A stretch of 64,000 nucleotides of DNA, from positions 3,128-67,127 of the forward strand of contig NZ_LGUR01000221.1 in NCBI RefSeq assembly GCF_001270495.1, read 5' to 3'. Of the stretch, positions 16,406 to 25,996 are shown piece after piece. The DNA is from Streptomyces viridochromogenes (GTDB taxonomy: Bacteria; Actinomycetota; Actinomycetes; Streptomycetales; Streptomycetaceae). Each line of letters opens with the position of its first letter. Position 1 is the stretch's first letter. The position numbers and the translations under genes are program-made. The notes beneath the pieces were generated by a model. It was not told the DNA's origin and made no database searches. It was given only the letters and a program-made list of their open reading frames with translations.

Positions 16406-17668
16406 TCAGACCGCTGTCGGCCTGAGACGTGCCGCGTCTTCAGGTCGCGGCCCCTCCGGCGTGCCGCCCACCAGGGCGCTGCCGTTGCGCCAGTTCTTCC
16501 ACTCCATGTTCCAGTCGCCGAAGCCGTTGCCGAACGGCTCCATCGTGTTGCCGTACGAGTTGATGACCTTGACGATGTCGCCCTCGCGGACGTTCTCGAA
16601 GAACCACGCGGCGTTGGCGGTGCTCATGCCGGTGCAGCCGTGGCTGACGTTGGCGTAGCCCTGGGAGCCGACCGACCAGGGGGCGGCGTGGACGTATTCG
16701 CCGCTCCAGGTCACGCGGGTGGCGTAGTAGACCGGTAGGTCGTACGAGTCCGCGGAGCCCTCCGCTATGCCGATGCTCGTGCCGCGCATGCGTACGAAGT
16801 ACTCCTTGCCCAGCACGACCTTGACGCCGTTACGGGTCTCGAAGCCGGGCTTGCCGGTCGTGACGGGGATCGACCTGACCTCCTCGCCGTTGCGGTAGAG
16901 CGTCAGCTGGTGGGTCGCGGCGTCCGTGACGGCTATGACCTGGTCGCCGATGGTGATGCGCAGGGGCTTGGCCTTGCCGCCCCAGAGGCGGTCGCTGATC
17001 TTGATGCCGTCGAGGTTGCTGCGGGCCTGGATGGTGGCGCCGGCGGGCCAGTACTCCTGGGGGCGGTAGTGGAGCTTCTTGTCGTCCACCCAGTGCCAGT
17101 TGCCGTCGACGGCGGGGGCGGACTCGACCTTGAGGGCCCGCTCGACTATCGCCCGCTGGTTCTTGTCCTTGACGGGGTGGCTCAGTTCGGCCGTGACGGG
17201 CTGGCCGACGCCGTATGTGCCCGCCTTGGGGCCGAACGTCACCGTCAGGTGCTGCTTGCTGGTCGGCCTGCTGGTGTCGAAGGTGAGGACCTTGCGGCCG
17301 GGGGCGCCGTCCTCGTCCTCGGTGCTCACGCGGAGCGTGTAGCGGGCGTTGGCGGCGAGCGGGGAGGTGCTGTGCCAGCGGGTGCCGTCGACGGAGAGTT
17401 CGCCCGCGACGTAGCGTCCTGCGGCGTCCCTGGCGGTGACGTCCGTGATACGGCCGTCGGAGTCCTCGGCGGTGATCTCCAGGGGCTTGTCGGGGTCGGC
17501 CTTCCTGCCGTCGCCCGTGGGGCCGTTGAAGGCGATCTGGTCGGCCGCGTCGTAGGGCTCGGCGGACAGCGGGTTGCCGTCGCTGCTGCACCCGGCGGCG
17601 CTCGCGCCGAGCCCTATCAGCAGGAGCGTGCAGCCTATGACGGTGCTCTTGCTCGGTGTTTTGCTCAT
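16406..17668 (-). CDS. L,D-transpeptidase lipoprotein (YkuD with Ig-like domains)
   Basis: 420 aa with a lipoprotein signal ending at Cys27 (SAAGC). Two Ig-like domains follow (about 40-225) and then a YkuD catalytic domain with His343 and Cys345 in SHGCTG and a conserved HAAPWSVG. It forms 3-3 peptidoglycan cross-links on the outer face of the membrane, like mycobacterial Ldt enzymes. It lies between the two respiratory gene blocks but is a separate unit. Confidence 0.93.
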   Translation of the reverse strand: MSKTPSKSTVIGCTLLLIGLGASAAGCSSDGNPLSAEPYDAADQIAFNGPTGDGRKADPDKPLEITAEDSDGRITDVTARDAAGRYVAGELSVDGTRWHSTSPLAANARYTLRVSTEDEDGAPGRKVLTFDTSRPTSKQHLTVTFGPKAGTYGVGQPVTAELSHPVKDKNQRAIVERALKVESAPAVDGNWHWVDDKKLHYRPQEYWPAGATIQARSNLDGIKISDRLWGGKAKPLRITIGDQVIAVTDAATHQLTLYRNGEEVRSIPVTTGKPGFETRNGVKVVLGKEYFVRMRGTSIGIAEGSADSYDLPVYYATRVTWSGEYVHAAPWSVGSQGYANVSHGCTGMSTANAAWFFENVREGDIVKVINSYGNTMEPFGNGFGDWNMEWKNWRNGSALVGGTPEGPRPEDAARLRPTAV

Positions 17669-17744
17669 GGCCTCACGCTAGGAAGCGTGGTCACCCTCGG
17701 CGCGCCGGATAGCGCGTACGGGTGACGTCCGTTGCTGCAAAAGC

Positions 17745-17782
17745 ATGAGCCCGGACACTCCTGACGGAGTGTCCGGGCTCAT
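17745..17782 (-). terminator. Intrinsic terminator of the ctaCDF operon
   Basis: A perfect 17-bp stem (17745-17761 with 17766-17782) surrounds a TGAC loop. On the minus strand it is followed by GCTTTTG. It lies 16 bp past the ctaF stop. Confidence 0.93.
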
Positions 17783-17798
17783 GTGAGCTCAGCTCGTG

Positions 17799-18197
17799 TT
17801 ACTGGGTGCGGTTCTCACCGCGGTAGTACTCGAAGACCCAGCCCCAGAGGCCGATCAGCAGCATCGGGAACGAGAAGTACAGCAGCCACCAGCCGACCGC
17901 GATCGCCAGGAAGGCGAGCGCGCCACCGATCGCGAGGGAGAGCGGCTGCCAGCTGTGCGGGCTGAAGAACCCGACCTCGCCGGCGTCGTCCGCCACGTCC
18001 GCTTCCTTGTTGTCCTGGGCGCCCGTGTCGACCCGCCGGGCCGTGAAGCCCAGGTAGAAGCCGATCATGATGGACAGACCGAAGGACAGGAAGAGGGCCG
18101 TCGTACCGGCCGGCTCCTTCGACCACACGCCATAGACGATCGCCATGGCGAGGATGAAGACGCTCAGCCAGATGAACATCTTGCCCTGGATCTTCAC
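17799..18197 (-). CDS. ctaF: Cytochrome c oxidase subunit IV (actinobacterial)
   Basis: 132 aa with four hydrophobic helices: two at about 7-24 and 34-50, a charged loop, then two near 88-118. It matches the small actinobacterial aa3-oxidase subunit found after ctaD. The GTG start overlaps the ctaD stop by 4 bp. It is last in ctaC-ctaD-ctaF and followed by the strong terminator at 17745. Confidence 0.93.
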   Translation of the reverse strand: MKIQGKMFIWLSVFILAMAIVYGVWSKEPAGTTALFLSFGLSIMIGFYLGFTARRVDTGAQDNKEADVADDAGEVGFFSPHSWQPLSLAIGGALAFLAIAVGWWLLYFSFPMLLIGLWGWVFEYYRGENRTQ

Positions 18198-19930
18198 TTG
18201 CCGGCCTCCTTGCCACCAGCGAGGGCCTTCTCACCGTGAGGTGCGTTCTCGAGCTGGTCGAGGGCGGCGATCTCAGGGTGGTGCAGGTCGAACGCCGGGG
18301 ATTCGGAACGGATCCGCGGCAGGGTGAGGAAGTTGTGCCGCGGCGGCGGGCAGGACGTGGCCCACTCGAGCGAGCGGCCGTAGCCCCACGGGTCGTCGAC
18401 CTCGACCTTCTTGCCGTACTTGGCGGTCTTCCACACGTTGTAGAAGAACGGCAGGATCGAGGCGCCGAGCACGAACGAGCTGATCGTCGAGATCGTGTTC
18501 AGAGCGGTGAAGCCGTCGGCCGCGAGGTAGTCGGCGTAACGACGCGGCATGCCCTCGGCACCCAGCCAGTGCTGGACCAGGAAGGTGCCGTGGAAGCCGA
18601 CGAACAGCGTCCAGAAGGTGATCTTGCCGAGGCGCTCGTCGAGCATCTTGCCGGTCATCTTCGGCCACCAGAAGTGGAAGCCGGAGAACATCGCGAAGAC
18701 GACGGTGCCGAAGACGACGTAGTGGAAGTGGGCCACCACGAAGTACGAGTCGGACACGTGGAAGTCCATCGGCGGCGAGGCGAGGATGACACCCGTCAGA
18801 CCACCGAAGGTGAAGGTGATGAGGAAGCCGGTCGCCCAGAGCATCGGTGTCTCGAAGGACAACGAGCCCTTCCACATCGTGCCGATCCAGTTGAAGAACT
18901 TCACGCCGGTCGGCACGGCGATGAGGAACGTCATGAAGGAGAAGAACGGCAGGAGGACGCCTCCGGTGACGTACATGTGGTGCGCCCACACCGTCACGGA
19001 CAGGCCCGCGATCGCGATGGTCGCCGCGATCAGACCCATGTAGCCGAACATCGGCTTGCGGGAGAAGACCGGGATGACCTCACTGATGATGCCGAAGAAC
19101 GGCAGCGCGATGATGTACACCTCTGGATGGCCGAAGAACCAGAAGAGGTGTTGCCACAGCAGCGCTCCGCCGTTGGCCGAGTCGAAGACATGCGCTCCGA
19201 ACTTGCGGTCCGCCTCCAGGGCGAACAGCGCGGCCGCGAGGACCGGGAAGGCGAGCAGGACCAGGACCGCGGTCAGCAGCACGTTCCACACGAAGATCGG
19301 CATGCGGAACATCGTCATGCCGGGGGCGCGCATGCAGATGATCGTGGTGATGAAGTTGACCGCGCCGAGGATGGTGCCGAAGCCGGAGAAGGCCAGACCC
19401 ATGATCCACAGGTCGGCGCCGATGCCCGGGCTGCGGACCGCGTCCGACAGCGGGGAGTAGGCGAACCAGCCGAAGTCGGCGGCGCCGTTCGGGGTGAGGA
19501 AGCCGCCCACCGCGATCGTCGAGCCGAACAGGTACAGCCAGTAGGCGAACATGTTCAGCCGCGGGAACGCCACGTCCGGCGCGCCGATCTGCAGCGGCAT
19601 GATCCAGTTCGTGAAGCCGGCGAACAGCGGCGTCGCGAACATCAGCAGCATGATCGTGCCGTGCATCGTGAACGCCTGGTTGAACTGCTCGTTCGACATG
19701 ATCTGCAGACCAGGCCGGGCGAGCTCGGCGCGCATGAAGAGCGCCATCACGCCACCGATCACGAAGAACGCGAACGACGTGACGAGGTACAGCGTTCCGA
19801 TCGTCTTGTGGTCGGTGGTGGTGAGCCACTTGACCACGACGTTGCCGGGCTGCTTGCGCCTGACCGGCAGCTCGTTCTCGTACGAGTCCTCAGCTGCCGC
19901 GGCACCCTGGGGTTCGTTGAGGATGCTCAC
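18194..19930 (-). CDS. ctaD: Cytochrome c oxidase subunit I
   Basis: 578-aa heme-copper oxidase catalytic subunit with 12 or so helices. Diagnostic motifs are [10 protein letters not shown] (the CuB His and cross-linked Tyr), [10 protein letters not shown] (CuB His pair) and [10 protein letters not shown] (heme a and a3 ligands). It reduces O2 to water and pumps protons. The GTG start at 19930 overlaps the ctaC stop; GGGAG is 12 nt upstream. Confidence 0.97.
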   Translation of the reverse strand: MSILNEPQGAAAAEDSYENELPVRRKQPGNVVVKWLTTTDHKTIGTLYLVTSFAFFVIGGVMALFMRAELARPGLQIMSNEQFNQAFTMHGTIMLLMFATPLFAGFTNWIMPLQIGAPDVAFPRLNMFAYWLYLFGSTIAVGGFLTPNGAADFGWFAYSPLSDAVRSPGIGADLWIMGLAFSGFGTILGAVNFITTIICMRAPGMTMFRMPIFVWNVLLTAVLVLLAFPVLAAALFALEADRKFGAHVFDSANGGALLWQHLFWFFGHPEVYIIALPFFGIISEVIPVFSRKPMFGYMGLIAATIAIAGLSVTVWAHHMYVTGGVLLPFFSFMTFLIAVPTGVKFFNWIGTMWKGSLSFETPMLWATGFLITFTFGGLTGVILASPPMDFHVSDSYFVVAHFHYVVFGTVVFAMFSGFHFWWPKMTGKMLDERLGKITFWTLFVGFHGTFLVQHWLGAEGMPRRYADYLAADGFTALNTISTISSFVLGASILPFFYNVWKTAKYGKKVEVDDPWGYGRSLEWATSCPPPRHNFLTLPRIRSESPAFDLHHPEIAALDQLENAPHGEKALAGGKEAGK

Positions 19931-20892
19931 AGGTTTGTCGTCTCCCGGTTCTTCTCGTGACCCGTCTGCGCGATGCCGGCGGGAACGTAACCGGTCTGCC
20001 CCTTCTTGGCGAGGTCCTTGAGGTGCTGCTCGTAGCGCTCGGGGGAGACGACCTTCACGTTGAACAGCATCCGGGAGTGGTCGACGCCGCACAGCTCGGC
20101 GCACTTGCCCAGGAAGGTGCCCTCCTTGTTGGGGGTCACCTCGAAGGCGTTGGTGTGGCCCGGGATGACGTCCTGCTTCATGAGGAACGGCACCACCCAG
20201 AAGGAGTGGATGACGTCACGCGAGGTGAGGACGAAGCGGACCGTCTTACCCTTGGGCAGCCACAGGGTGGGGCCCGGGTTGCCCGTCTGGGGGTTCCGGC
20301 TGGCGGGAGTGCCGGCGTCGTAGACACCGCCCGCGTTCGCGGGGAAGTCCTCCTTGAACCGGTCCGGAATGGCGGCCAGGTTCTTGTCGGTCTTCGCGTC
20401 ACCGGTGGAACCGTCGACGGGCTGTACGTAGTTGAAGGCCCAGCTCCACTGGTAGCCCACGACGTTGACGGTCAGGTCGGGCTTGTCCTTGAGGCTGAGC
20501 AGCTTCGTCTCGTCGCGGGCCGTGAAGTAGAAGAGCACCGAGACGATGATGAGCGGGACCACCGTGTACAGCGCCTCGATCGGCATGTTGTACCGGGTCT
20601 GCGGAGGAACCTCGACCTTGGTGCGGCTGCGCCGGTGGAAGACGGTGCTCCACAGGATCAGGCCCCAGACCAGGACGCCCGTGGCGAGCGCGGCCGCCCA
20701 CGAGCCCTGCCACAGGGAGAGGATCCGCGGAGCCTCTTCCGTGGTCGGGGTGGGCATACCAAGGCGGGGGAAGTCTTCCCAGTTGTACGAGCAACCGGTG
20801 GCTGTCGCCAGGACCAGGCCCGCGGTCATTGCCTGCAGCAGCTTCCGCCGCATCGGGCGCCGCGGCGAGCGGTCGGAGCCGTTGGGACTCAC
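19927..20892 (-). CDS. ctaC: Cytochrome c oxidase subunit II (CuA), lipoprotein
   Basis: 321 aa. A signal segment ends in a lipobox with Cys34 (LATATGC). Two helices follow, then a periplasmic cupredoxin domain with the CuA ligands Cys264, Cys268, His272 and Met275 in the motif [13 protein letters not shown]. It accepts electrons from QcrC. It is the first gene of ctaCDF, with a GTG start. The upstream region faces the divergent desulfurase gene. Confidence 0.96.
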   Translation of the reverse strand: MSPNGSDRSPRRPMRRKLLQAMTAGLVLATATGCSYNWEDFPRLGMPTPTTEEAPRILSLWQGSWAAALATGVLVWGLILWSTVFHRRSRTKVEVPPQTRYNMPIEALYTVVPLIIVSVLFYFTARDETKLLSLKDKPDLTVNVVGYQWSWAFNYVQPVDGSTGDAKTDKNLAAIPDRFKEDFPANAGGVYDAGTPASRNPQTGNPGPTLWLPKGKTVRFVLTSRDVIHSFWVVPFLMKQDVIPGHTNAFEVTPNKEGTFLGKCAELCGVDHSRMLFNVKVVSPERYEQHLKDLAKKGQTGYVPAGIAQTGHEKNRETTNL

Positions 20893-21070
20893 GTAGCGCC
20901 TTCCCGAGAGTCTCGCCCGCGCGGTATGGCTGCGGCCTGCCTTCTCGCTGGTCGGTCGCCGCCCTGCGACGGGCAGGGGTTTGGATGTTTATGCGGACCA
21001 AACCCTAGCCGACGCCCTCCGGGGGTTCGCGGGGAGGGGTGCCTATGGGGTGGGGTGGTTCGCTTGTTTG

Positions 21071-21153
21071 GCGGGTGCGGGTGATTTGTGGCTGGTCGCG
21101 CCCCGCGGCGGAGCCGCTGATGTCACAGCCCCGCGCCCCTTTGGGGCGCTCCT
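21071..21153. repeat. Dispersed intergenic repeat (type A), copy 2
   Basis: GCGGGTGCGGGTGATTTGTG leads into CTGGTCGCGCC, GCGGCGGAGCCGC and CAGCCCCGCGCCCCTTTGGGG. It fills much of the 286-bp divergent gap between ctaC and the desulfurase-TusA gene and ends 25 bp before the latter's start. A promoter for either gene must flank or overlap it. Confidence 0.7.
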
Positions 21154-21178
21154 TTGCCGGACGTTCTAGCGTTGCTGT

Positions 21179-22555
21179 GTGAGTTACTTCGACGCTGCTT
21201 CCAGTGCTCCTCTTCATTCCGTCGCCCGGCAGGCGCTCGTGGCCTCCCTTGATGAGGGGTGGGCCGATCCGGCCCGTCTGTACAAGGAAGGGCGGCGGGC
21301 GCGGCTGTTGCTGGACGCGGCTCGGGAGGCTGCTGCCGAGGCTGTGGGGTGCCGTGCCGATGAGTTGGTGTTCACCTCATCGGGGACGAAAGCCGTCCAC
21401 TCGGGTGTCGCCGGAGTGTTGGCGGGGCGGCGGCGGGTCGGGCGTCACCTGATCGTGTCCGCCGTCGAACACTCCTCTGTGCTCCATGCGGCTGACGCGC
21501 ACGAGGCCGGCGGCGGGGCGGTCACGCGGGTCGCGGTGGACCGTGCGGGGGCGGTGAGCGTGCGGGGGTACGCGGAGGCCCTGCGTCCGGACACCGCCCT
21601 CGCCTGCCTCCAGTCGGCCAACCACGAGGTGGGCACCGAGCAGCCGGTGGCGGAGGTGGCCGGGGTGTGCCGGGAGGAGGGGGTGCCGTTGTTGGTGGAC
21701 GCGGCGCAGTCGCTCGGGTGGGGGCGGGTCGAGGGTGACTGGTCGGTGCTGACCGGGAGTGCCCACAAGTGGGGCGGGCCGTCGGGGGTCGGGCTGCTCG
21801 TCGTACGCAAAGGGGTGCGGTTCGCCGCGCAAGGGCCCGCGGACGAACGGGAGTCGGGGCGGGCGCCCGGGTTCGAGAACATCCCGGCGATCGTCGCTGC
21901 GGCGGCCTCGCTGCGGGCCGTGCAGGCCGAGGCGGCCCAAGAGGCGGTACGGCTGCGGGAGCTGACGGAGCGGATCCGGGCGCGGGTGCCGGGGCTGGTG
22001 CCGGATGTGGAGGTGGTCGGCGACGCGGTGCGGCGGCTCCCCGGCATCGTCACGTTCTCGTGTCTCTATGTCGACGGGGAGGCGTTGCTGCACGAGCTGG
22101 ACCGTGCCGGGTTCTCGGTCTCCTCCGGTTCGTCCTGCACGAGCAGCACGCTGACGCCCAGCCATGTGCTGAAGGCGATGGGGGTGCTGAGCGAGGGGAA
22201 TGTGCGGGTGTCGTTGCCGTTCGGGGCGGCGGCGGAGGACGTCGAACGGTTCCTGGAGGTGCTGCCGGGGGCGGTCGCGGGGGTGCGGGAGAAGCTGGGG
22301 GCACCGGTCGCCGAGACGGTCGTACGGGACGACGTCCTGGTCGTGGACTCCCTCGGCAAGCTGTGCCCGATCCCCGTCATCGAGCTGGCCAAGGTCATCG
22401 GCGAGGTGCCGGTGGGCGGACTGGTCCGCGTCCTCGCCGACGACGAGGCGGCCCGGCTGGACATCCCGGCGTGGTGCGAGATGCGGGGGCAGGAGTACGT
22501 GGGCGAGGAGCCGGCTGAGAAGGGGACGGCGTACGTGGTCCGCCGGGTGACCTGA
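21179..22555 (+). CDS. Cysteine desulfurase fused to a TusA/SirA sulfur-carrier domain
   Basis: 458 aa. Residues 1-375 are an IscS/NifS-type PLP enzyme with Lys197 (SAHKWGG), His149 (QSANHEVGTEQ) and catalytic Cys320 (SSGSSCTSSTL). Residues 385-458 are a TusA-like domain with the signature Cys396 in KLCPIPVIELAK. The desulfurase would take sulfane sulfur from cysteine and could hand it intramolecularly to the TusA cysteine for tRNA thiolation, molybdopterin or other cofactors. The start is GTG at 21179. It is a single gene, divergent from ctaC and convergent with the kinase gene. Confidence 0.9.
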   Translation: MSYFDAASSAPLHSVARQALVASLDEGWADPARLYKEGRRARLLLDAAREAAAEAVGCRADELVFTSSGTKAVHSGVAGVLAGRRRVGRHLIVSAVEHSSVLHAADAHEAGGGAVTRVAVDRAGAVSVRGYAEALRPDTALACLQSANHEVGTEQPVAEVAGVCREEGVPLLVDAAQSLGWGRVEGDWSVLTGSAHKWGGPSGVGLLVVRKGVRFAAQGPADERESGRAPGFENIPAIVAAAASLRAVQAEAAQEAVRLRELTERIRARVPGLVPDVEVVGDAVRRLPGIVTFSCLYVDGEALLHELDRAGFSVSSGSSCTSSTLTPSHVLKAMGVLSEGNVRVSLPFGAAAEDVERFLEVLPGAVAGVREKLGAPVAETVVRDDVLVVDSLGKLCPIPVIELAKVIGEVPVGGLVRVLADDEAARLDIPAWCEMRGQEYVGEEPAEKGTAYVVRRVT

Positions 22556-22570
22556 ACGCCGCCCTTCCTG

Positions 22571-22635
22571 GGGGCGCGGGGCTGTGCCGATACGCGGCTT
22601 CCGCCGCGTGTGCGCGACCAGCCCCCACGCGCCCG
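22571..22635. repeat. Dispersed intergenic repeat (type A), inverted copy
   Basis: Reverse orientation of the unit seen at 7376 and 21071: GGGCGCGGGGCTG, GCGGCTTCCGCCGC and GCGCGACCAGCCCCC. It occupies the convergent gap between the desulfurase and the kinase genes, where it could serve as a bidirectional 3' structure. Confidence 0.7.
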
Positions 22636-22652
22636 CCCCCGACAACGAGAGA

Positions 22653-23627
22653 TCAGCCCAGGTGGGCCCGAACCTCCTCGCCGGCGTCATGCCCGTACGC
22701 CTTGGCGAACCGGTCCATGAAGTGCGCCCGCCGCAGCTGGTACTCCTGCGTGCCGACGGTCTCGATGACGAGCGTCGCCAGCATGCAGCCGACCTGAGCG
22801 GCCCGCTCCAGGGACACACCCCACGCCAGTCCCGACAGGAACCCCGCGCGGAAGGCGTCGCCGACACCCGTGGGGTCGGCCTTGCGGTCCTCCTCGGGGC
22901 AGCCGACCTCGATCGGGTCCTCCCCCTCGCGCTCGACGCGGACGCCGCGCGAACCGAGGGTCGTGACGCGGTGGCCGACCTTGCCGAGGATCTCCTCGTC
23001 CGTCCAGCCGGTCTTGGACTCGATGAGGCCCTTCTCGTACTCGTTGGAGAAGAGGTACGTCGCCCCGTCCAGCAGTATCCGGATCTCGTCGCCGTTCATA
23101 CGGGCGATCTGCTGGGAGAAGTCCGCGGCGAAGGGGATCCCGCGGGAGCGGCACTCCTCCGTGTGGCGGAGCATCCCCTCGGGGTCGTCGGCGCCGATGA
23201 GGACCAGGTCGAGGCCGCCGACCCGGTCCGCGACGGTCTTCAGCTCGATGAGGCGGGCCTCGCTCATCGCACCGGTGTAGAAGGAGCCGATCTGGTTGTG
23301 GTCGGCGTCGGTGGTGCAGACGAAGCGGGCGGTGTGCAGGGTCTCGGAGATGCGGACCGAGCCGGTGTCGACGCCGTGCCGGTCCAGCCAGGCCCGGTAC
23401 TCGTCGAAGTCGGAGCCCGCGGCGCCGACCAGGATCGGCTGTGTGCCCAGCTGTCCCATGCCGAAGGCGATGTTCGCGCCTACGCCGCCCCGGCGTACGT
23501 CCAGGTTGTCGACCAGGAACGAGAGCGAGACCGTGTGCAGTTGGTCCGCGACGAACTGGTCGGCGAAGCGGCCGGGGAAGGTCATGAGGTGGTCGGTGGC
23601 GATGGAGCCGGTGACTGCGATGCGCAC
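22653..23627 (-). CDS. PfkB-family nucleoside/carbohydrate kinase, probably adenosine kinase
   Basis: 324-aa ribokinase-fold enzyme. It has the N-terminal GSIATDHLMTFPGR region, RRGGVGANIA (Gly-Gly substrate motif) and catalytic Asp257 in the anion-hole motif DPTGVGDAFRAGF. Its closest known relative by context is mycobacterial adenosine kinase AdoK (CbhK), encoded next to ctaC in that genus. Here it lies near ctaC too, separated by the desulfurase gene. GTG at 23627 was chosen because GGAG is 10 nt upstream; the longer frame has no support. Confidence 0.85.
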   Translation of the reverse strand: MRIAVTGSIATDHLMTFPGRFADQFVADQLHTVSLSFLVDNLDVRRGGVGANIAFGMGQLGTQPILVGAAGSDFDEYRAWLDRHGVDTGSVRISETLHTARFVCTTDADHNQIGSFYTGAMSEARLIELKTVADRVGGLDLVLIGADDPEGMLRHTEECRSRGIPFAADFSQQIARMNGDEIRILLDGATYLFSNEYEKGLIESKTGWTDEEILGKVGHRVTTLGSRGVRVEREGEDPIEVGCPEEDRKADPTGVGDAFRAGFLSGLAWGVSLERAAQVGCMLATLVIETVGTQEYQLRRAHFMDRFAKAYGHDAGEEVRAHLG

Positions 23628-23759
23628 GGCGAGGAGTCTCCTGCGGGGGAGGTTGGGTTGACAGTCCACGCTACCGTTCGTGACCGGGACTCTGAAGCGG
23701 CCAAAACTACCCGATAGTAGATCTTTCTTCGCGGGCTTCGGCGTGTCTACGGTGCCGCT

Positions 23760-23969
23760 ATGACGAAATTCGAGGTCCGCGCCCCCGCTCCGGCCGACCT
23801 GGAGGTCGACCTGGCGTCACTGCTCGGTGACTGCGCGCGGATGGCTCCTCACTGGGCCGCTCCCGATCGTGTTCTTTCCCGTCCCGTCTCCCCGTCACGC
23901 ATCCATGGAGTGACCGTTCCGCCGAAGTCGGCGCGACTGCTGGACGCGATGTCGGACTACGGCGACTGA
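23760..23969 (+). CDS. Small conserved-looking hypothetical protein
   Basis: 69-aa soluble protein with an acidic N-terminal half and the C-terminal segment VTVPPKSARLLDAMSDYGD. There is no cysteine pair, signal peptide or helix-turn-helix. The ATG at 23760 lacks a clear ribosome site. Third-position GC bias is consistent with a real gene, but function is unknown. Confidence 0.5.
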   Translation: MTKFEVRAPAPADLEVDLASLLGDCARMAPHWAAPDRVLSRPVSPSRIHGVTVPPKSARLLDAMSDYGD

Positions 23970-24123
23970 GCCGTCCGCGCCGTTCGGGGAACCGTGCGCT
24001 CCCCCGCTGCGTCCCATCGGCGTCCCCCGTAGAGGGGATGCGGGATACGACCCGACGGACCCACCCTTTTGACAGGGTCGGGTCAGGGTCATGGGACATG
24101 TGCGCAGCCGAAGGAGCGATGCG

Positions 24124-25890
24124 GTGAACACCGAGCGACCCGAGAACGACGACACGGGCGCCGACGGCTCCGCCGAGGAGCAGGACGCCGGGCAGGAGAA
24201 GGGCGCGGACGTCGCTGGTGCCGAGGCTTCCGGCGGCGGCGTGGAGGACGGTACGTCCGTTCCCGACGCCACGGACGCCGCCGAGGACGCCGCCGAGGTC
24301 GACGCCAAGGGCGGGACCCAGGGCGAGCAGGTCGGCGTGGCCGGTGATGCCGAGGGGCCGGATCCGGCCGGCGTTCCCGATGCCGCCGCTGACGACGCCG
24401 ACGTCTCCGATGTGCCCCGGCGTCGCTCCCCCGCGATCATCGCCTCCGTCGCCGCCGCCGTACTGCTCGTCGGGGGCGGTGGGGCCTACCTGGCCGCGAA
24501 CGCGTCCGGGGGCTCGGACGGCGGTACGACGTCCGGGGCGGCCGACGGTGACACTCCCCCGCCGCTCCGTCTCGACGGCTATTCCGAGGGCGGCACCGAG
24601 GGCGGTACGAACGGCATCGCGCCCGGGGAGCCCAACCCGTACGGCGTCACCTACAAGGCCGACGGGGAGCTGTCGGACGGGCCCGGGTCGGCGCCCGTGT
24701 ACCGGGCGGGGGGCGAGGTCGGCGCGGACGAGGTGGCCCGGCTGGCCGAGGCGCTCGGTGTGGACGGGACACCGGTGGCGCAGGGGCAGACCTGGCGGGT
24801 CGGCGCGAAGGACGGGGCGGGGCCGAGTCTCCAGGTGACCAAGCAGGCGCCGGGGACCTGGACGTTCTCCCGGTACGCCCCCGGCACGGACAACTGCGAG
24901 AGCACCACCGTCTGCGCGAAGGCGCCCGCCGAACCGACGGGCGACCCGGTGAGCGAGGCCGCCGCGAAGAAGGCGGCCGCGCCGGTGCTCAAGGCGGTGG
25001 GTCAGGACGACGCGAAGCTCGACGCGAGCCAGCTCATGGGCGCCCAGCGGGTGGTGAACGCGAACCCGGTGGTCGGCGGACTGCCCACGTACGGCTGGAC
25101 GACCGGGGTGACCGTGAGCGCCCAGGGCGAAGTGGTCGGCGGCAGCGGTCAGTTGAAGGCGCCGGTGAAGGGGGACACGTACCCCGTACTGAGCGCCGAG
25201 AAGACGCTCGGGCTGATGAACGCGGCGCCGGGGGCCGGCCACCGCATGGGCATCGGCGGCTGCGCCAGCCCCGTACCGCTGAAGGACCGCCTTGAGGCGC
25301 CCTGCGGTGCGCAGGCGTCGACGGGGGCGCCGGCCAAGGACACCGTGACGGTCGAGAAGGCGGTGTTCGGGCTGGCCGCGCACCAGGTGGACGCGCGGCA
25401 GGCGCTGGTGCCGTCCTGGCTGTTCGAGGTGCGGACGCCGGACGCGCGGGACAGCTTCACGGTGACGTATCCGGCGATCGACCCGGAGTACCTGGCCTCG
25501 TCCACGCCGTCCGAGGAGCCGTCCGGGCAGCCGACCCCGCGGCCGAGCGGGCCGAAGGACGACCCGAGTTCGTCGCCGGTCATCCGGAACGTCGGGGTGG
25601 ACGGCTACACGGCCGACGGCAGGGAGCTCACCGTGGCCTTCACGGGCGGCGTGTGCGCCGACTACAAGGTGACGGCGAGCGAGAGCGGTGGCGAGGTGAC
25701 GGTCCGGGTGACCGAGACGTCGCAGCCGGACAAGGTGTGCATCCTGATCGCCAAGGTGTTCCACGAGACCGTGCGGCTGGACGAGCCGCTCGGGGACCGG
25801 AAGGTCGTGGGCACGGACGGACAGGCGGTCCCGCTGGAGAAGCCGGGACAGAAGTTGCCGAACGCTCCGGAGACGTCCGGGGCCCGGTAG
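24124..25890 (+). CDS. Membrane-anchored extracytoplasmic protein of unknown function
   Basis: 588 aa. A long acidic, disordered cytoplasmic N terminus (1-98) leads to a single helix (about 103-125). A large Gly/Ser/Thr-rich extracytoplasmic region follows, with paired cysteines (NCESTTVC, GGCASP...APC, GVCADY...KVC) that probably form disulfides. A Pro/Ser linker near 470-490 separates two outer domains. GTG at 24124 is preferred since GGAG lies 7 nt upstream; the longer ATG form (24091) has no such site. It resembles anchored sensors or anti-sigma-like proteins only in topology; I do not recognise the fold. Confidence 0.75.
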   Translation: MNTERPENDDTGADGSAEEQDAGQEKGADVAGAEASGGGVEDGTSVPDATDAAEDAAEVDAKGGTQGEQVGVAGDAEGPDPAGVPDAAADDADVSDVPRRRSPAIIASVAAAVLLVGGGGAYLAANASGGSDGGTTSGAADGDTPPPLRLDGYSEGGTEGGTNGIAPGEPNPYGVTYKADGELSDGPGSAPVYRAGGEVGADEVARLAEALGVDGTPVAQGQTWRVGAKDGAGPSLQVTKQAPGTWTFSRYAPGTDNCESTTVCAKAPAEPTGDPVSEAAAKKAAAPVLKAVGQDDAKLDASQLMGAQRVVNANPVVGGLPTYGWTTGVTVSAQGEVVGGSGQLKAPVKGDTYPVLSAEKTLGLMNAAPGAGHRMGIGGCASPVPLKDRLEAPCGAQASTGAPAKDTVTVEKAVFGLAAHQVDARQALVPSWLFEVRTPDARDSFTVTYPAIDPEYLASSTPSEEPSGQPTPRPSGPKDDPSSSPVIRNVGVDGYTADGRELTVAFTGGVCADYKVTASESGGEVTVRVTETSQPDKVCILIAKVFHETVRLDEPLGDRKVVGTDGQAVPLEKPGQKLPNAPETSGAR

Positions 25891-25896
25891 AAGCCT

Positions 25897-25925
25897 GTCC
25901 ACGGGCCCCTACCGGGCCCGTGGAC
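25897..25925. terminator. Bidirectional terminator hairpin
   Basis: GTCCACGGGCCC pairs with GGGCCCGTGGAC (12 bp, 5-nt loop), 6 bp after the membrane-protein stop and between convergent genes. Confidence 0.8.
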
Positions 25926-25930
25926 ATGGG

Positions 25931-25965
25931 AAGGCGGCGGCCCCGTCGGAGGGGGTCGCCGCCTT
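25931..25965. terminator. Second hairpin, terminator for erpA
   Basis: AAGGCGGCG pairs with CGCCGCCTT, with an inner CCCC/GGGG stem. It lies 31 bp past the erpA stop on the minus strand. With the previous hairpin it separates the convergent genes. Confidence 0.7.
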
Positions 25966-25996
25966 TCCGCGCGTCAGCCGGGCTCGGCCGGGCTGC

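Noticed and set aside
23758..25902. A 714-codon minus-strand frame opposite the large membrane protein
   Set aside because: Its Arg/Gly/Val-rich low-complexity translation is typical of antisense frames at this GC. The plus-strand gene has a ribosome site, TM segment and terminator.
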